Part shown: piece by piece, positions 7,854 through 16,362 of the stretch
How the letters are laid out: each line of letters starts with the position of its first letter
How positions within the stretch are numbered: the first letter of the stretch is position 1
DNA from: DASTYK01 sp964430275
Lineage (GTDB): Bacteria > Gemmatimonadota > Gemmatimonadetes > Longimicrobiales > RSA9
NCBI GenBank assembly: GCA_964430275.1
Contig: CAYSGF010000114.1
Coordinates: 1-22,876 of the forward strand
Length of the DNA: 22,876 nt
Direction: 5' to 3'
The notes under the pieces: generated by a model
Database searches by the model: none
What the model was told of the DNA's origin: nothing
What the model saw: only the letters and a program-made list of their open reading frames with translations
Program-made: the position numbers and the translations under genes

Positions 7854-9518
7854 ATGCTGATCGAGCTGCGCATCCTGAACTTCGCCGTCATCGAGAACCT
7901 GTCCCTGCGTCTCGAACCGGGCCTGAACGCGCTCACGGGCGAGACCGGTGCAGGGAAGTCGATCATCGTGGGTGCCCTGTCGCTGCTCCTCGGCGAGCGC
8001 GCATCGGCGGACGTCGTGCGCACCGGCGCGCAGCGCGCCAGCGTCGAGGGCGTGTTCGATCTCGGTTCCCATCCCGCACTCGTCGCCACTCTGGCAGAGC
8101 AGGGCATCGAGCCGGAGGACGGCCTGCTCATGCTGCGCCGCGAGGTCGCCGCCGAAGGCCGCAATCGCGCATGGATCAACGGCGCCGCCAGCACCGCAGC
8201 ACTCGTCGGCGAGATCGGCCGCCAGCTCGTCGACCTGCACGGCCAGCACGAGCACCAGACGCTGCTGCGGCGCAGCGAGCAGCGCAGGATCCTGGACGCC
8301 TACGGCGACGCGCTCGAGCTGACCACTGCCGTGGAAGCCGCACACGCCGCGTGGCGTAGCGTGCTCCAGGAGCTCGAGGATCTCGACACCCGGCGCCGCG
8401 AGACGGCACAGCGCAAGGACTTCCTGCGGTTCCAGGCGGAGGAAATCGAGAGCGCCGGTCTCCGCTCCGATGAGGAAGCGGAGCTGCACGCGGAGCTGAG
8501 CCGGCTCGAGCACGCGGAAGAGCTCGCCCGCCTGTCGAGCTCCCTGCACGTCGCGCTGTACGCAGCCGACGAGTCGCTCAGCTCACGCATCGGCGAGCTG
8601 CGCCGCACACTCGAGCACCTCATCCGCATCGACCCGGCCCAGCAGGACGCGCACGAGATGCTGGACGCCGCACTCTACAACGTCGAGGAGCTCGGCCGTC
8701 GCATGGGCGACTATGCGACGGCCATCGAGGGCGACCCCGCGCGCCTCGACTCCCTGCGCGGCCGCGTCGACCGCATTCACCGCCTCAAGCTGAAGTACGG
8801 CGCCACGATCGACGAAGTCATCGAGGTCGGCCGGCGCGCACGCGCGGAGCTCGATACGCTCGACCGCGCGGAGTTCGAGCGCCGCCAGCTCGAGCAGGCG
8901 GCCGACCGCGCACGCACGAGTTTCGTGCAGACCGCCGCAAAACTGTCCACGGCCCGCGCACGCGCAGCCCGCAGGCTCAGCAAGGCGGTCGGCGCGATCC
9001 TGCCGCAGCTCGGCATGAAGGGCGGCAGCATGGACGTCGTGCTCGAGCACCTCGAGGAGCCCTCGCCGCACGGCGCCGAGGACGTCGAGTTCCGCATTGC
9101 CCTCAATAAAGGCTTCGAGCCGCGCTCCCTCGCCCGCATCGCTTCCGGCGGCGAGCTCTCCCGCGTCATGCTCGCCCTCAAGACCATCCTCGCCGGACTC
9201 GACGACGTGCCCACCCTCGTGTTCGACGAGGTCGATGCCGGCATCGGCGGCCGCGTCGCGCACGCCGTCGGCGACAAGCTGCGCGACGTCGCCCGCGACC
9301 GGCAGGTGTTCGTCATCACGCACCTGCCGCAGATCGCGTCGCGCGCACAGCACCACCTGCTCGTCCTGAAGAGCGACCGCGACGGCCGCTCCACGACGAC
9401 CGTCGAAGAGCTCGACGGGGACGCGCGCGTCGCCGAGCTCGCTCGCCTGCTGGGCGGCGACCCGGAGAGCGAGACGTCGCTCGAGCACGCGCGCGAGCTG
9501 CTTGCGCCGCGGGCGTAG
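7854..9518 (+). CDS. recN: DNA repair protein RecN
   Basis: SMC-like ATPase that acts early in double-strand-break repair. The 554-residue protein has an N-terminal ATPase half with Walker A GETGAGKS (29-36). A central coiled-coil region (about 160-370) is rich in Leu, Glu and Arg. The C-terminal half has the ABC signature ASGGELSRVM (430-439), Walker B TLVFDEVDAG (Asp458, Glu459) and the His-loop VITHLPQIAS. The start ATG is two bases after the nadK stop, consistent with the nadK-recN pairing seen in many bacteria. It is the last gene of the left-hand rightward cluster; the next gene is convergent. Confidence 0.97.
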   Translation: MLIELRILNFAVIENLSLRLEPGLNALTGETGAGKSIIVGALSLLLGERASADVVRTGAQRASVEGVFDLGSHPALVATLAEQGIEPEDGLLMLRREVAAEGRNRAWINGAASTAALVGEIGRQLVDLHGQHEHQTLLRRSEQRRILDAYGDALELTTAVEAAHAAWRSVLQELEDLDTRRRETAQRKDFLRFQAEEIESAGLRSDEEAELHAELSRLEHAEELARLSSSLHVALYAADESLSSRIGELRRTLEHLIRIDPAQQDAHEMLDAALYNVEELGRRMGDYATAIEGDPARLDSLRGRVDRIHRLKLKYGATIDEVIEVGRRARAELDTLDRAEFERRQLEQAADRARTSFVQTAAKLSTARARAARRLSKAVGAILPQLGMKGGSMDVVLEHLEEPSPHGAEDVEFRIALNKGFEPRSLARIASGGELSRVMLALKTILAGLDDVPTLVFDEVDAGIGGRVAHAVGDKLRDVARDRQVFVITHLPQIASRAQHHLLVLKSDRDGRSTTTVEELDGDARVAELARLLGGDPESETSLEHARELLAPRA

Positions 9519-9699
9519 GGAGCCGCAGGGATCCATCGCGCGATTCAGGGATCCGGCCTTCGCCAGATCCTGAGGTCGTCGTAACGTCTCTCCGTCCCCT
9601 CTGCGCGCTTCGGGTGAACAGGAAGGCCGGAAAAAAGGGGGCCGGCGAACCACCGCCGGACCCCCTTCCGTCCTCGCAAGCGCCGCAGGGCGCGCGCCC
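9519..9699. other. Convergent intergenic region with inverted and direct repeats
   Basis: This stretch between the recN stop and the stop of the convergent receptor gene holds no ORF I would call. It contains two copies of CAGGGATCC about 20 bases apart (near 9526 and 9547). There is also a perfect 9-bp inverted repeat, CCGGCCTTC at 9553-9561 and GAAGGCCGG at 9622-9630, separated by 60 bases. The terminator for the receptor gene follows directly. It looks like a transcription-stop region serving both sides. Confidence 0.6.
9631..9667 (-). terminator. Rho-independent terminator of the TonB-dependent receptor gene
   Basis: Read on the minus strand: a GC-rich stem with arms at 9637-9647 and 9654-9665, a 6-base loop and one bulged base, followed by a run of six T (the A run at 9631-9636 on the plus strand). 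It lies about 33 bases past the receptor stop codon. On the plus strand the same stem is followed only by TT, so it is a weaker stop for recN. Confidence 0.85.
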
Positions 9700-12510
9700 T
9701 TAGTGTCCGAACGAGTACTTCAGCCGCAGGATCGCCAGTCGCCCGACGTTCGGCACGCCCGGGAAGCTGCGGTATTCCTCGTCGAGCAGGTTCATCACGC
9801 TCAACTGCACGGCCGCACCGCGCATCGTCGGGATCTCATAGGACGCGGTCAGATCGAGCAGCGTGAAGCTGTCGACGCACGGCTCCGTGCCCGGAATGTC
9901 CGGCTCGATGCACGCGGTCGCGTTGTAGACACCGGAGCGCACCGGGAACTCGTCGTTGAACCGCACGCGCAGCTCCGTCGAGAGGCCGAGACCGAGGTTC
10001 CGGTACGTACCGGTGACGTTACCCTTCGTCTGCGGCGCATTCAGCGTGATGCTCTCGCCGCGCGAGGTCTCGAACACGTTGTCGTTGACGAGTGACAGCG
10101 TGCCGCCGAGCGAGAACGCGTCCGTGAACAGGTACTGCGCCGTCAGGTCCAGGCCGTAGTAGTCCAGCTCGTCATCGACGTTGTAGTACGTGGTCAGGAG
10201 CTGCGGGCCGTTCGCGTTGATGTCCGCCGACGACACGACGCCGACCGGGATCGTGGCCAGCCCCGGCGATGTCGCGCTTCCTGCCAGCTGCAATGCAGTC
10301 GCGGTGGCTACCTCCTGTGACATGCCCAGGTCCTGCATGAGCCGCGGCACCAGGAACTGTACGGTGGACGTGCCATCGAGCAGAACCAGCGGTGTCACAG
10401 GCGTGAGCGGGGTGACCAGGTTCTCCTTGCGCGCCCACCACACGTCCGCGGCCAGCAGCAGCCGGTTCGAGATGACGCCGCGATAGCCGCCCTCGATCGA
10501 CGTCGTCGTGGACTCGCGGACCGGGTCGATCTCAGCGAACGGCGGGGCCGCTACGACGTTCCCCGTCGCAGGGTCCAGGAACGCCGTACCGACGGCTCCT
10601 GCCGCGAGCGGCGCGATCTGGTTCAGGTATCCTGCGATCTGCGGATCGAGCCCGCCTGCCGCCATCACGCCCACGGCTGCGCTCCAGTATGCCGCGGCAT
10701 TCGCCGGCACCAGCGCAGACGGTGCGCCCGGTGTGAATGGCGAGCGCATGAGGTAGCTGCCGTCGCTCTGCGCGATCTGGAACCCGTCGCGCCCGGTGCC
10801 CTGCACGCGCACGCTGTAGCCGAGCCGGGCGAGGCCCGGATCCGGGGCGGCGCTGCCGAGGTCGAGGAACTGGTTGAGCGAGCTCGGCGTCGAGAACGCA
10901 CGGTTGAACGTCGCGCGGAACGCCTGGCCTTCGACCGGCTGGAAGACGAGTGCCGCACGCGGTGAGAACACCAGGTCGGGCAGTGCCGTGTGGTCGTCGA
11001 CGCGACCGGCCAGCACCAGGTCCAGCTTCGGGTGGAATTCCCACTCCCATTGCAGGTAGCCGCCGATCTCCGTCGTCTCGTCGTCGTCCTCGTAGATGCC
11101 GTTGATCGTGCCGTTCGTCTCCGGCACCGTATACAGGTAGTCGGCGCCGTACGTGAAGTTGTGCTGTGCGCCGAGCCGGAAGCCGTGCTGGATCTGGCCG
11201 ACCCACAGCTTCGACTCGTCCTGGATGGGCACGCCATTGCGGAGCAGGTACGTGTCGCCCGCGTTGCTCGAGTTCAGGTAGCCCTGCACGAACAGACGGT
11301 TCCAGTTCGCCCGCGCCTGATAGTACGAGTAGCGCCAGTCGTCCACCTGACCGGCACCCAGTCCGGTCAGCTCGATCCCCTCGCCGGCGTTCGTCATGCC
11401 CGTCGCGAAGATCGTGTTCAGTCCGGGCGTGGGCACCCAGTCCGCGCGCGCCTCCACGCTCCAGCGGCTCACGTCGAAGTTGCGGTCCCCGATGCGCGCA
11501 ATCCGCTCGTCGGCTTCGTCGGGCGTGATGCCCGCCGCCGCGATGAGCTGCTGGCGGAACTGCGCGGCGTTCGGCCCCGTGCGGTAGTTCACCACCTCCT
11601 GCGCCTCGACGGGATCGATGTACTCCCACTCCTCCGCCTGCATGTACAGGCCGGACACCTTGAGGCCGAAGTTGTCCGACACACGAATTGCCGTCCGGCC
11701 GGCCGCCTCCATGAAGCTCTGCTCACCGCCCGCGATCGACAGCGACGTGCCCGGCTCCGCCAGTGGCGACTTCGTGATCATGTGCAGCACGCCGTCCGCC
11801 GTGTTCGGCCCGTACAGTGCCGCGCCCGGACCGAGCACGACCTCCATCCGCTCGAGGTCGTCGTTCGTCGACGGCACGAAATGCATCACGTTCACACGTA
11901 GCGATGGGACGCCCGCGATCCGGTTGTCCGTCAGCGCATGCAGTGAGCCCGAAAAGATGTTGTTGAAGCCGCGCAGCACGATGTTCGTCGACTGGATACC
12001 CTGTGTCACGATGTCGACGCCGACCATGCCGCGCAGGTGGTCGGCGGGCGTCACCGTCGGCCGGACGTCGAGCTCCTGCTCGCCCAGCACCTCCACGTGC
12101 GCAGGCGCGTCCGTCGCCTTTTCCACCGTGCCGCGACCCACCGTTGCCTGGATCGGATCGAGGTCGAACGCCTGGACGTTCAGCGTGGCGTCGACCGTCG
12201 CCGTGCCACCAGCGCTCACCGTCACGCCCGATGCTGTGTGATCCTGGAAGCCGACTGCGCTGATCACCACCGTGTATGTGCCGGCCGGCAGGCCGATCAT
12301 GCGAAAACGACCATCGCCATCCGTCACCGCGGTTCCGGCCGTCCGGCCGTCGGCCGTCTGCGCTTCGGCGAGCGCCGATGCGATCGCCGTCATGCCTTCG
12401 ACAGACGTCACGCGGCCGACGATCGCGCCGTTCTGTGCCCACGCCGCCGTCGCGCCGAGAGCCAGGAACGCGAATGCGCAGACCAGAGTCCTGCGATAGT
12501 TCAAGCGCAT
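9700..12510 (-). CDS. TonB-dependent outer-membrane receptor with CarboxypepD_reg-like N-terminal domain
   Basis: Outer-membrane 22-strand beta-barrel transporter, energised by TonB, for an unknown large ligand such as a siderophore, cobalamin or glycan. The 936-residue protein starts at the minus-strand ATG at 12510, with GAGGT seven bases upstream. A signal peptide covers residues 1-25, with likely cleavage after AWA. Residues about 29-112 form a carboxypeptidase-regulatory-like beta-sandwich (GRFRMIGLPAGTYTVVISAV). The plug spans about 132-245 (VLRGFNN, VVLGPGAALYGPNTADGV). The rest is barrel, with alternating aromatic strands ending in RLAILRLKYSFGH. Asn/Thr-rich extracellular loops are visible. 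The longer open frame upstream of 12510 lies in the leader. No TonB, ExbB or binding-protein gene is nearby, so the substrate cannot be inferred. Confidence 0.93.
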   Translation of the reverse strand: MRLNYRRTLVCAFAFLALGATAAWAQNGAIVGRVTSVEGMTAIASALAEAQTADGRTAGTAVTDGDGRFRMIGLPAGTYTVVISAVGFQDHTASGVTVSAGGTATVDATLNVQAFDLDPIQATVGRGTVEKATDAPAHVEVLGEQELDVRPTVTPADHLRGMVGVDIVTQGIQSTNIVLRGFNNIFSGSLHALTDNRIAGVPSLRVNVMHFVPSTNDDLERMEVVLGPGAALYGPNTADGVLHMITKSPLAEPGTSLSIAGGEQSFMEAAGRTAIRVSDNFGLKVSGLYMQAEEWEYIDPVEAQEVVNYRTGPNAAQFRQQLIAAAGITPDEADERIARIGDRNFDVSRWSVEARADWVPTPGLNTIFATGMTNAGEGIELTGLGAGQVDDWRYSYYQARANWNRLFVQGYLNSSNAGDTYLLRNGVPIQDESKLWVGQIQHGFRLGAQHNFTYGADYLYTVPETNGTINGIYEDDDETTEIGGYLQWEWEFHPKLDLVLAGRVDDHTALPDLVFSPRAALVFQPVEGQAFRATFNRAFSTPSSLNQFLDLGSAAPDPGLARLGYSVRVQGTGRDGFQIAQSDGSYLMRSPFTPGAPSALVPANAAAYWSAAVGVMAAGGLDPQIAGYLNQIAPLAAGAVGTAFLDPATGNVVAAPPFAEIDPVRESTTTSIEGGYRGVISNRLLLAADVWWARKENLVTPLTPVTPLVLLDGTSTVQFLVPRLMQDLGMSQEVATATALQLAGSATSPGLATIPVGVVSSADINANGPQLLTTYYNVDDELDYYGLDLTAQYLFTDAFSLGGTLSLVNDNVFETSRGESITLNAPQTKGNVTGTYRNLGLGLSTELRVRFNDEFPVRSGVYNATACIEPDIPGTEPCVDSFTLLDLTASYEIPTMRGAAVQLSVMNLLDEEYRSFPGVPNVGRLAILRLKYSFGH

Positions 12511-12706
12511 GGATGACCTCGAATTGAGTGAAACCGTGCGGATCCGGTTTCCCGGTGTCCGCCCCTCCCGTCCCCCTGCTGTCGCTCCGGCACCGCATCG
12601 GCCCCGGCCGCCCTGCCGTCCTGGCGCCACAGCGTTCCCGCCATCATCGGACGACTCGCCGGTACAGTTTCGGGGATTGGGTCAAAACGACAGCGGCAAC
12701 AACGAT

Positions 12707-12735
12707 TTTCAAACCGAAGAAGGGTCCAGTATACC
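12707..12735 (+). promoter_or_regulatory. Possible sigma-70 promoter for the glycosidase-glgA operon
   Basis: TTTCAA (12707-12712), a 17-base spacer, then TATACC (12730-12735). The -35 is weak and the -10 moderate. The -10 overlaps the -10 of the opposing promoter in the near-palindrome GTATAC. The predicted transcript start is about 125 bases upstream of the glycosidase ATG. Confidence 0.4.
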
Positions 12736-12757
12736 CGCCTCCAAGTCTCTGAGTCAA
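12728..12757 (-). promoter_or_regulatory. Sigma-70-type promoter of the TonB-dependent receptor gene
   Basis: On the minus strand: TTGACT (12757-12752), an 18-base spacer, and TATACT (12733-12728). Both hexamers are close to consensus and stand out in this GC-rich sequence. Transcription would start near 12721, leaving a leader of about 210 bases before the receptor ATG at 12510. Confidence 0.65.
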
Positions 12758-12867
12758 GCGGATTTCCAGCTATGGCCGGGCCCGGGAAATGCACCCAGGG
12801 TTGGCGTGTCTCAGGCCGCCGCCCATACTTCCCGGGCAGGGGTCGGGCGGCTCATCGGGGGGTGGCA

Positions 12868-14766
12868 ATGGTGTGGGAGATCACGGGGAATCACTACCTC
12901 ACGTTCTGTCTCGGCGACGACGCCAGCGTGCAGCGGATCAACGTGCTCCACCGTGGCCTCGGCGGGCTGCTGGAATGGAGCAGTGGGCCGTCGCTCGAGG
13001 ACGGTCCCGGGCTGCTGCGCCCGGTCATTCTGCGCGCCGGCGAGCCGATCGCCACGGGCTCGTTCACCCAGGACCGCCTCGATCGCTGGATCCCGCAGTA
13101 CCGCGCCGATCCGTTTCCGGATCTGACGCTCACGATGACCACGTGCGCACCCGGCGGTTACGACCCGCTCGTGCGCGGCGGCGTCCTGTACTTCGAGCTC
13201 CACAATCGCGCGAACATCGAGCAGACGCTGCAGGCGGGCGTCGAGGGAACGTGGGCATGGTCGCAGCAGCACGTCGCGCGCGCGCGGCCGCTGCTGGAGC
13301 CGAACCGGATCGCGGCGGGTTCGGCGGAGCGTCCGGGGCTCGCGCTGGAGGCCGGGTCCGCGCATGCGGGTGCCGCGCTCGCGCTGTGCGTCCAGGGACG
13401 CGAGCCGCGCTACGAGATCGGCGCTGACAATGGCACGTACCACGCGCTGCAGCCGGGTGAGGCGGCCATGCGGGCAAACGGGGAGCCATTGACATTTCGC
13501 GTTCTCGGCACGGTGCGGCTCAAGCCGGGCGGGCGCGCACGTCTCGCCGTGCACCTGGGTGTGGCGCCGGAGCGCGATGGCGCCCTTGCGACGGCGAATC
13601 GTCTGGCACAGCTCGGCGCGCAGGCACTCGTGCGCAATGCGCGTCTCGAGCTGGCGCGGCTCGCGCGCCGGAGTGACCAGGTCGCCCTGTCGGAGCTCCT
13701 CAACCGTAACCTGATCTTCAGCTATTACACCGGCGTCGCGCGCGCCGTGGACGACGACTACCTCTATCCGGTGAGCTCGCGCTCGCCACTGCATGGCGCG
13801 ACCGCGGTCGTGAACGAGCGTGAGGCCCTGCTCTGGACGATGCCCGCGCTGTGCGAGACGGATCCCTTGCTCGCGCGCGAGCTGCTGCTGCGCATGTTCG
13901 AACAGTACTCCGACCGGCCCGGCTTCCACCTGCGCTACGTCGGTGGCACCGTCCTGGACCCGGGCGCGAGCGTTGCGCACCTGTGCGCGTACGGCATCGC
14001 CCTCGAGCACTACACGAGCGTCACGGAAGATGCCAGCCTGCTCGACGAAGCTGCGATCCAGGATGCGCTGCGTGACATCGACGAGCTGCTCTTCGCGCGG
14101 CTGCATCCGGAGATCTTTCTGGCGCGCAGCGACCTGCTCCCATCCGGCGATACCGCCGACCAGCCGTACGTCACCTGGGACAACGTGCTGCTCTGGGTGT
14201 TCGTGCGCGCGCTCGAGCGCATCTGGACCGGTACCGAGCCGCCGCGCCTGCAGAACGCCGCCGACGAGCTCGCCAGCACGATCTGGAGCCGCTGTGCGGT
14301 GGATGTCGAGGGCGCTCATGTGCTCGCGTACTCCACCGACCTGGAGCACGACGCTGCGATCTACGATGACCCTGCTGGCAGCCTCCGGCTGCTGCCGTTC
14401 TACGGGTTCTGCGACCTCGACGATCCGGTCTGGGCGGAGACGATGAGTCTGCTCCGCTCCAGGCGCTACCCGCTCTGGCACGGCGAGCGCGCCTACCCGG
14501 GCACCGCCGTCCGCAGTGATCCCGACCACGGCGTGCTCGCCGGCGTCTGCGCCGACCTGCTCGCGGACCGGCCCGCCGATGCGCAGGCGCTCCTGCAGCG
14601 CCTGCGCCTCACCGACGGTCTCGCCTGCGACGCGTACCACGTCGATACCGGCGCGCCCGTGCGCGGCCTCCACGCCGCCACGACCGCGGGCTTCCTCGGC
14701 TGGGCGCTGACGCGCGCGATGCGCGTGCGCCGACCCATGCGCAGCGCGGTGCGCCGCGCTTCATGA
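12868..14766 (+). CDS. Predicted six-hairpin (alpha/alpha)6 glycosidase-like protein, probably alpha-glucan related
   Basis: I do not recognise a characterised family with certainty. The 632-residue protein has a beta-rich N-terminal part, about 1-260, with segments such as WEITGNHYLTFCLGDD and GVLYFELHNRANIEQTL. A helical C-terminal part follows, from about 270 onward. It contains NEREALLWTMPALCETDP (from Asn316), ARELLLRMFEQYSDRPGFHL, and YVTWDNVLLWVF (Trp437-Asp438-Asn439). This beta-sandwich plus helical-toroid layout is seen in glucoamylase-like and debranching-type glycosidases; no catalytic residue is assigned. No signal peptide is seen with the chosen start, so it is probably cytosolic. 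ATG 12868 is preferred because GGGGGGTGG lies just upstream; the ATG at 12772 lacks a ribosome binding site. A 4-base ATGA overlap with glgA indicates coupled expression and supports a role in glycogen or another alpha-glucan. Confidence 0.6.
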   Translation: MVWEITGNHYLTFCLGDDASVQRINVLHRGLGGLLEWSSGPSLEDGPGLLRPVILRAGEPIATGSFTQDRLDRWIPQYRADPFPDLTLTMTTCAPGGYDPLVRGGVLYFELHNRANIEQTLQAGVEGTWAWSQQHVARARPLLEPNRIAAGSAERPGLALEAGSAHAGAALALCVQGREPRYEIGADNGTYHALQPGEAAMRANGEPLTFRVLGTVRLKPGGRARLAVHLGVAPERDGALATANRLAQLGAQALVRNARLELARLARRSDQVALSELLNRNLIFSYYTGVARAVDDDYLYPVSSRSPLHGATAVVNEREALLWTMPALCETDPLLARELLLRMFEQYSDRPGFHLRYVGGTVLDPGASVAHLCAYGIALEHYTSVTEDASLLDEAAIQDALRDIDELLFARLHPEIFLARSDLLPSGDTADQPYVTWDNVLLWVFVRALERIWTGTEPPRLQNAADELASTIWSRCAVDVEGAHVLAYSTDLEHDAAIYDDPAGSLRLLPFYGFCDLDDPVWAETMSLLRSRRYPLWHGERAYPGTAVRSDPDHGVLAGVCADLLADRPADAQALLQRLRLTDGLACDAYHVDTGAPVRGLHAATTAGFLGWALTRAMRVRRPMRSAVRRAS

Positions 14767-16169
14767 AGGTACTGCTCGCCGCCGCCGAGGCGATCCCCTA
14801 CTACAGGACCGGCGGACTCGGCGACGTTGCACGCGCATTGCCCGATGCACTGCGCGCGCTCGGTCACGACGTTCGCATCATCGTTCCCGCGTACGCACAC
14901 CTGCACGGCCGGCTCGCCGGGCTCTCCCTCGAGCGCACGGTGCGCGTGCCATGGCCGGGCGGCGGGCGCGACGTCGCATTCCACATGGATACGCCGGCAG
15001 AAGCGGCGCCTGCCGTGCTCGTGCACGCGGCCGAGCACTTCGAGCGCTTCGGGCCGTACGAGCTGCCGCACGGCGACCCGCTCGCCTCGGGGCGTCGCTT
15101 TGCGTTCTTCTCGCGCGCAGTGGCTGCCTATGCGCGGGACTGGGGCGCGGACGTCATCCACGGCAACGACTGGCAGACCGGCTTCGTGCCCGTGTACGCC
15201 ATGATCGACCATGTCGACATCCCCACCGTCTTCGGCATTCACAATCTCGCATACCAGGGCAACTTCGCGCGTGCGCTGCTGCCGCAGATCGGCGTCCCCG
15301 ACGAGCTGTATCGCACGGAGAACGGTGTCGAGTTTCACGACCAGGTCTCCTTCATGAAGGCCGGCATCGCGCTCGCCGACCGGCTCGTGACCGTGTCGCC
15401 GACGTACGCGCGCGAGATTCAGACGGTGGAGTTCGGTGCGGGTCTCGATGGCCTGCTGCGCTTCCGAAGGCGTGCGCTCAGCGGCATCGTGAACGGCATC
15501 AATACGGATGCCTGGAATCCGACGCAGGACGCTGCGCTCGCGGCGCAGTACGGCATCTCGTCGCTCGATCGGAAGGACGCGTGCAGGCGCGCACTCCTCG
15601 AGGAGCTGCATCTGACCGAGAGCGGCCCGGTGCTCGCGATGGTGACCCGCCTGGCCTATCAGAAGGGCGTGGACATCGTCATCGACGGCATCGACGGGCT
15701 GCTCGCGCGCGGCGTGCGACTCGTCATCCTCGGCGACGGCGACTCCATGACGGAGTCCGCGCTGGCCGGCATAGAGCGCCGGCATCCCGGTCGGGTCTCC
15801 GCCGTGTTCCGCTTCGATGACGCGCTCGCGCGTCGCATCTATGCGGGCGCCGACTTCTTCCTCATGCCGTCGCGCTACGAGCCCTGCGGGCTCGGCCAGA
15901 TGATCGCACAGCGCTATGGCACGCCACCGATTGCCCGCGCGACCGGCGGGCTCATCGATACGATCGAGGACGGCAAGACGGGCTTTCTGTTCGCCGATGC
16001 GACGCCCGCCGCACTGCTCGCTGCAGTGGACCGCGCCGCACGGGTCTGGCATGCCCGCGGATGGGACGCGCTGCGCCGCCGCTGCATGCGTCTCGACCGT
16101 TCCTGGAGCCGCTCCGCACAGGCCTATTCTGCCCTGTACGAGCACGCGCGCGGCCGCATCACGGCTTGA
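14763..16169 (+). CDS. glgA: Glycogen synthase (GT5, ADP-glucose type)
   Basis: Transfers glucose from a nucleotide sugar, normally ADP-glucose in bacteria, to the non-reducing end of alpha-1,4-glucan. The 468-residue product is family length, with GT-B fold motifs. The N-terminal loop reads YYRTGGLGDVARALP; HGNDWQTGFVPVYAM, HNLAYQGNF and NGINTDAWNP follow. The C-terminal nucleotide-sugar site is RYEPCGLGQMIAQRYGT, with the conserved Glu373, followed by TGGLIDTIED. The usual KxGG lysine (Lys15 in E. coli) is Arg15 here, a conservative change. The start overlaps the upstream glycosidase stop (ATGA). The stop codon overlaps the -35 of a possible tRNA promoter. Confidence 0.94.
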   Translation: MKVLLAAAEAIPYYRTGGLGDVARALPDALRALGHDVRIIVPAYAHLHGRLAGLSLERTVRVPWPGGGRDVAFHMDTPAEAAPAVLVHAAEHFERFGPYELPHGDPLASGRRFAFFSRAVAAYARDWGADVIHGNDWQTGFVPVYAMIDHVDIPTVFGIHNLAYQGNFARALLPQIGVPDELYRTENGVEFHDQVSFMKAGIALADRLVTVSPTYAREIQTVEFGAGLDGLLRFRRRALSGIVNGINTDAWNPTQDAALAAQYGISSLDRKDACRRALLEELHLTESGPVLAMVTRLAYQKGVDIVIDGIDGLLARGVRLVILGDGDSMTESALAGIERRHPGRVSAVFRFDDALARRIYAGADFFLMPSRYEPCGLGQMIAQRYGTPPIARATGGLIDTIEDGKTGFLFADATPAALLAAVDRAARVWHARGWDALRRRCMRLDRSWSRSAQAYSALYEHARGRITA

Positions 16170-16194
16170 CCGGATCGCCTGTGAACGCTAGCTT
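16166..16194 (+). promoter_or_regulatory. Possible promoter for the tRNA-Gly/tRNA-Cys unit
   Basis: TTGACC (16166-16171), overlapping the glgA stop codon, a 17-base spacer, and TAGCTT (16189-16194). The -35 is good, the -10 only fair. The predicted leader before tRNA-Gly is about 80 bases and includes a 7-bp inverted repeat, TACGGGT (16235-16241) with ACCCGTA (16257-16263). Confidence 0.4.
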
Positions 16195-16279
16195 TTTCGG
16201 TCCGATCGCGATGTACTTCGCAGGGCATCGATAGTACGGGTGGCTTCGGTCACCGTACCCGTAGTGCAGGTCGTATCGT

Positions 16280-16352
16280 GCGGGAATAGCTCAGTTGGTA
16301 GAGCGTCACGTTGCCAACGTGAAGGTCGCCGGTTCGAACCCGGTTTCCCGCT
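16280..16352 (+). tRNA. tRNA-Gly (anticodon GCC)
   Basis: A 73-base cloverleaf. The acceptor stem is GCGGGAA with TTCCCGC and a discriminator U. The D-arm contains AGCTCAGTTGGTAGAGC. The anticodon stem is TCACG/CGTGA with loop TTGCCAA, giving GCC. The T-arm contains GGTTCGAACC. The 3' CCA is not encoded, so a CCA-adding enzyme is needed. Ten bases separate it from tRNA-Cys, so the two are almost certainly processed from one transcript. Confidence 0.97.
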
Positions 16353-16362
16353 CTCTCGCTCC

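Larger units (their letters stand above)
12511..12867. other. Divergent regulatory region between receptor gene and glycosidase gene
   Basis: This 357-base region separates two divergent genes. Its centre, about 12660-12760, is clearly less GC-rich than the flanks and carries overlapping promoter-like elements on both strands, listed separately. The receptor transcript would have a leader of about 210 bases. I looked for a cobalamin-riboswitch-like core in that leader and did not see one. Reading frames crossing the region have no recognisable protein and no good ribosome binding site. Confidence 0.6.

Noticed and set aside
12511..12721. Cobalamin riboswitch upstream of the TonB-dependent receptor
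   Set aside because: No recognisable B12-box-like core was found by eye in the minus-strand leader.
12811..14673. A 620-codon minus-strand open frame opposite the glycosidase gene
   Set aside because: Composition is shadow-like. The plus frame has a ribosome binding site, a coherent protein and an ATGA overlap with glgA.
14493..16145. A 550-codon minus-strand open frame opposite glgA
   Set aside because: Antisense shadow of a clear GT5 glycogen synthase.
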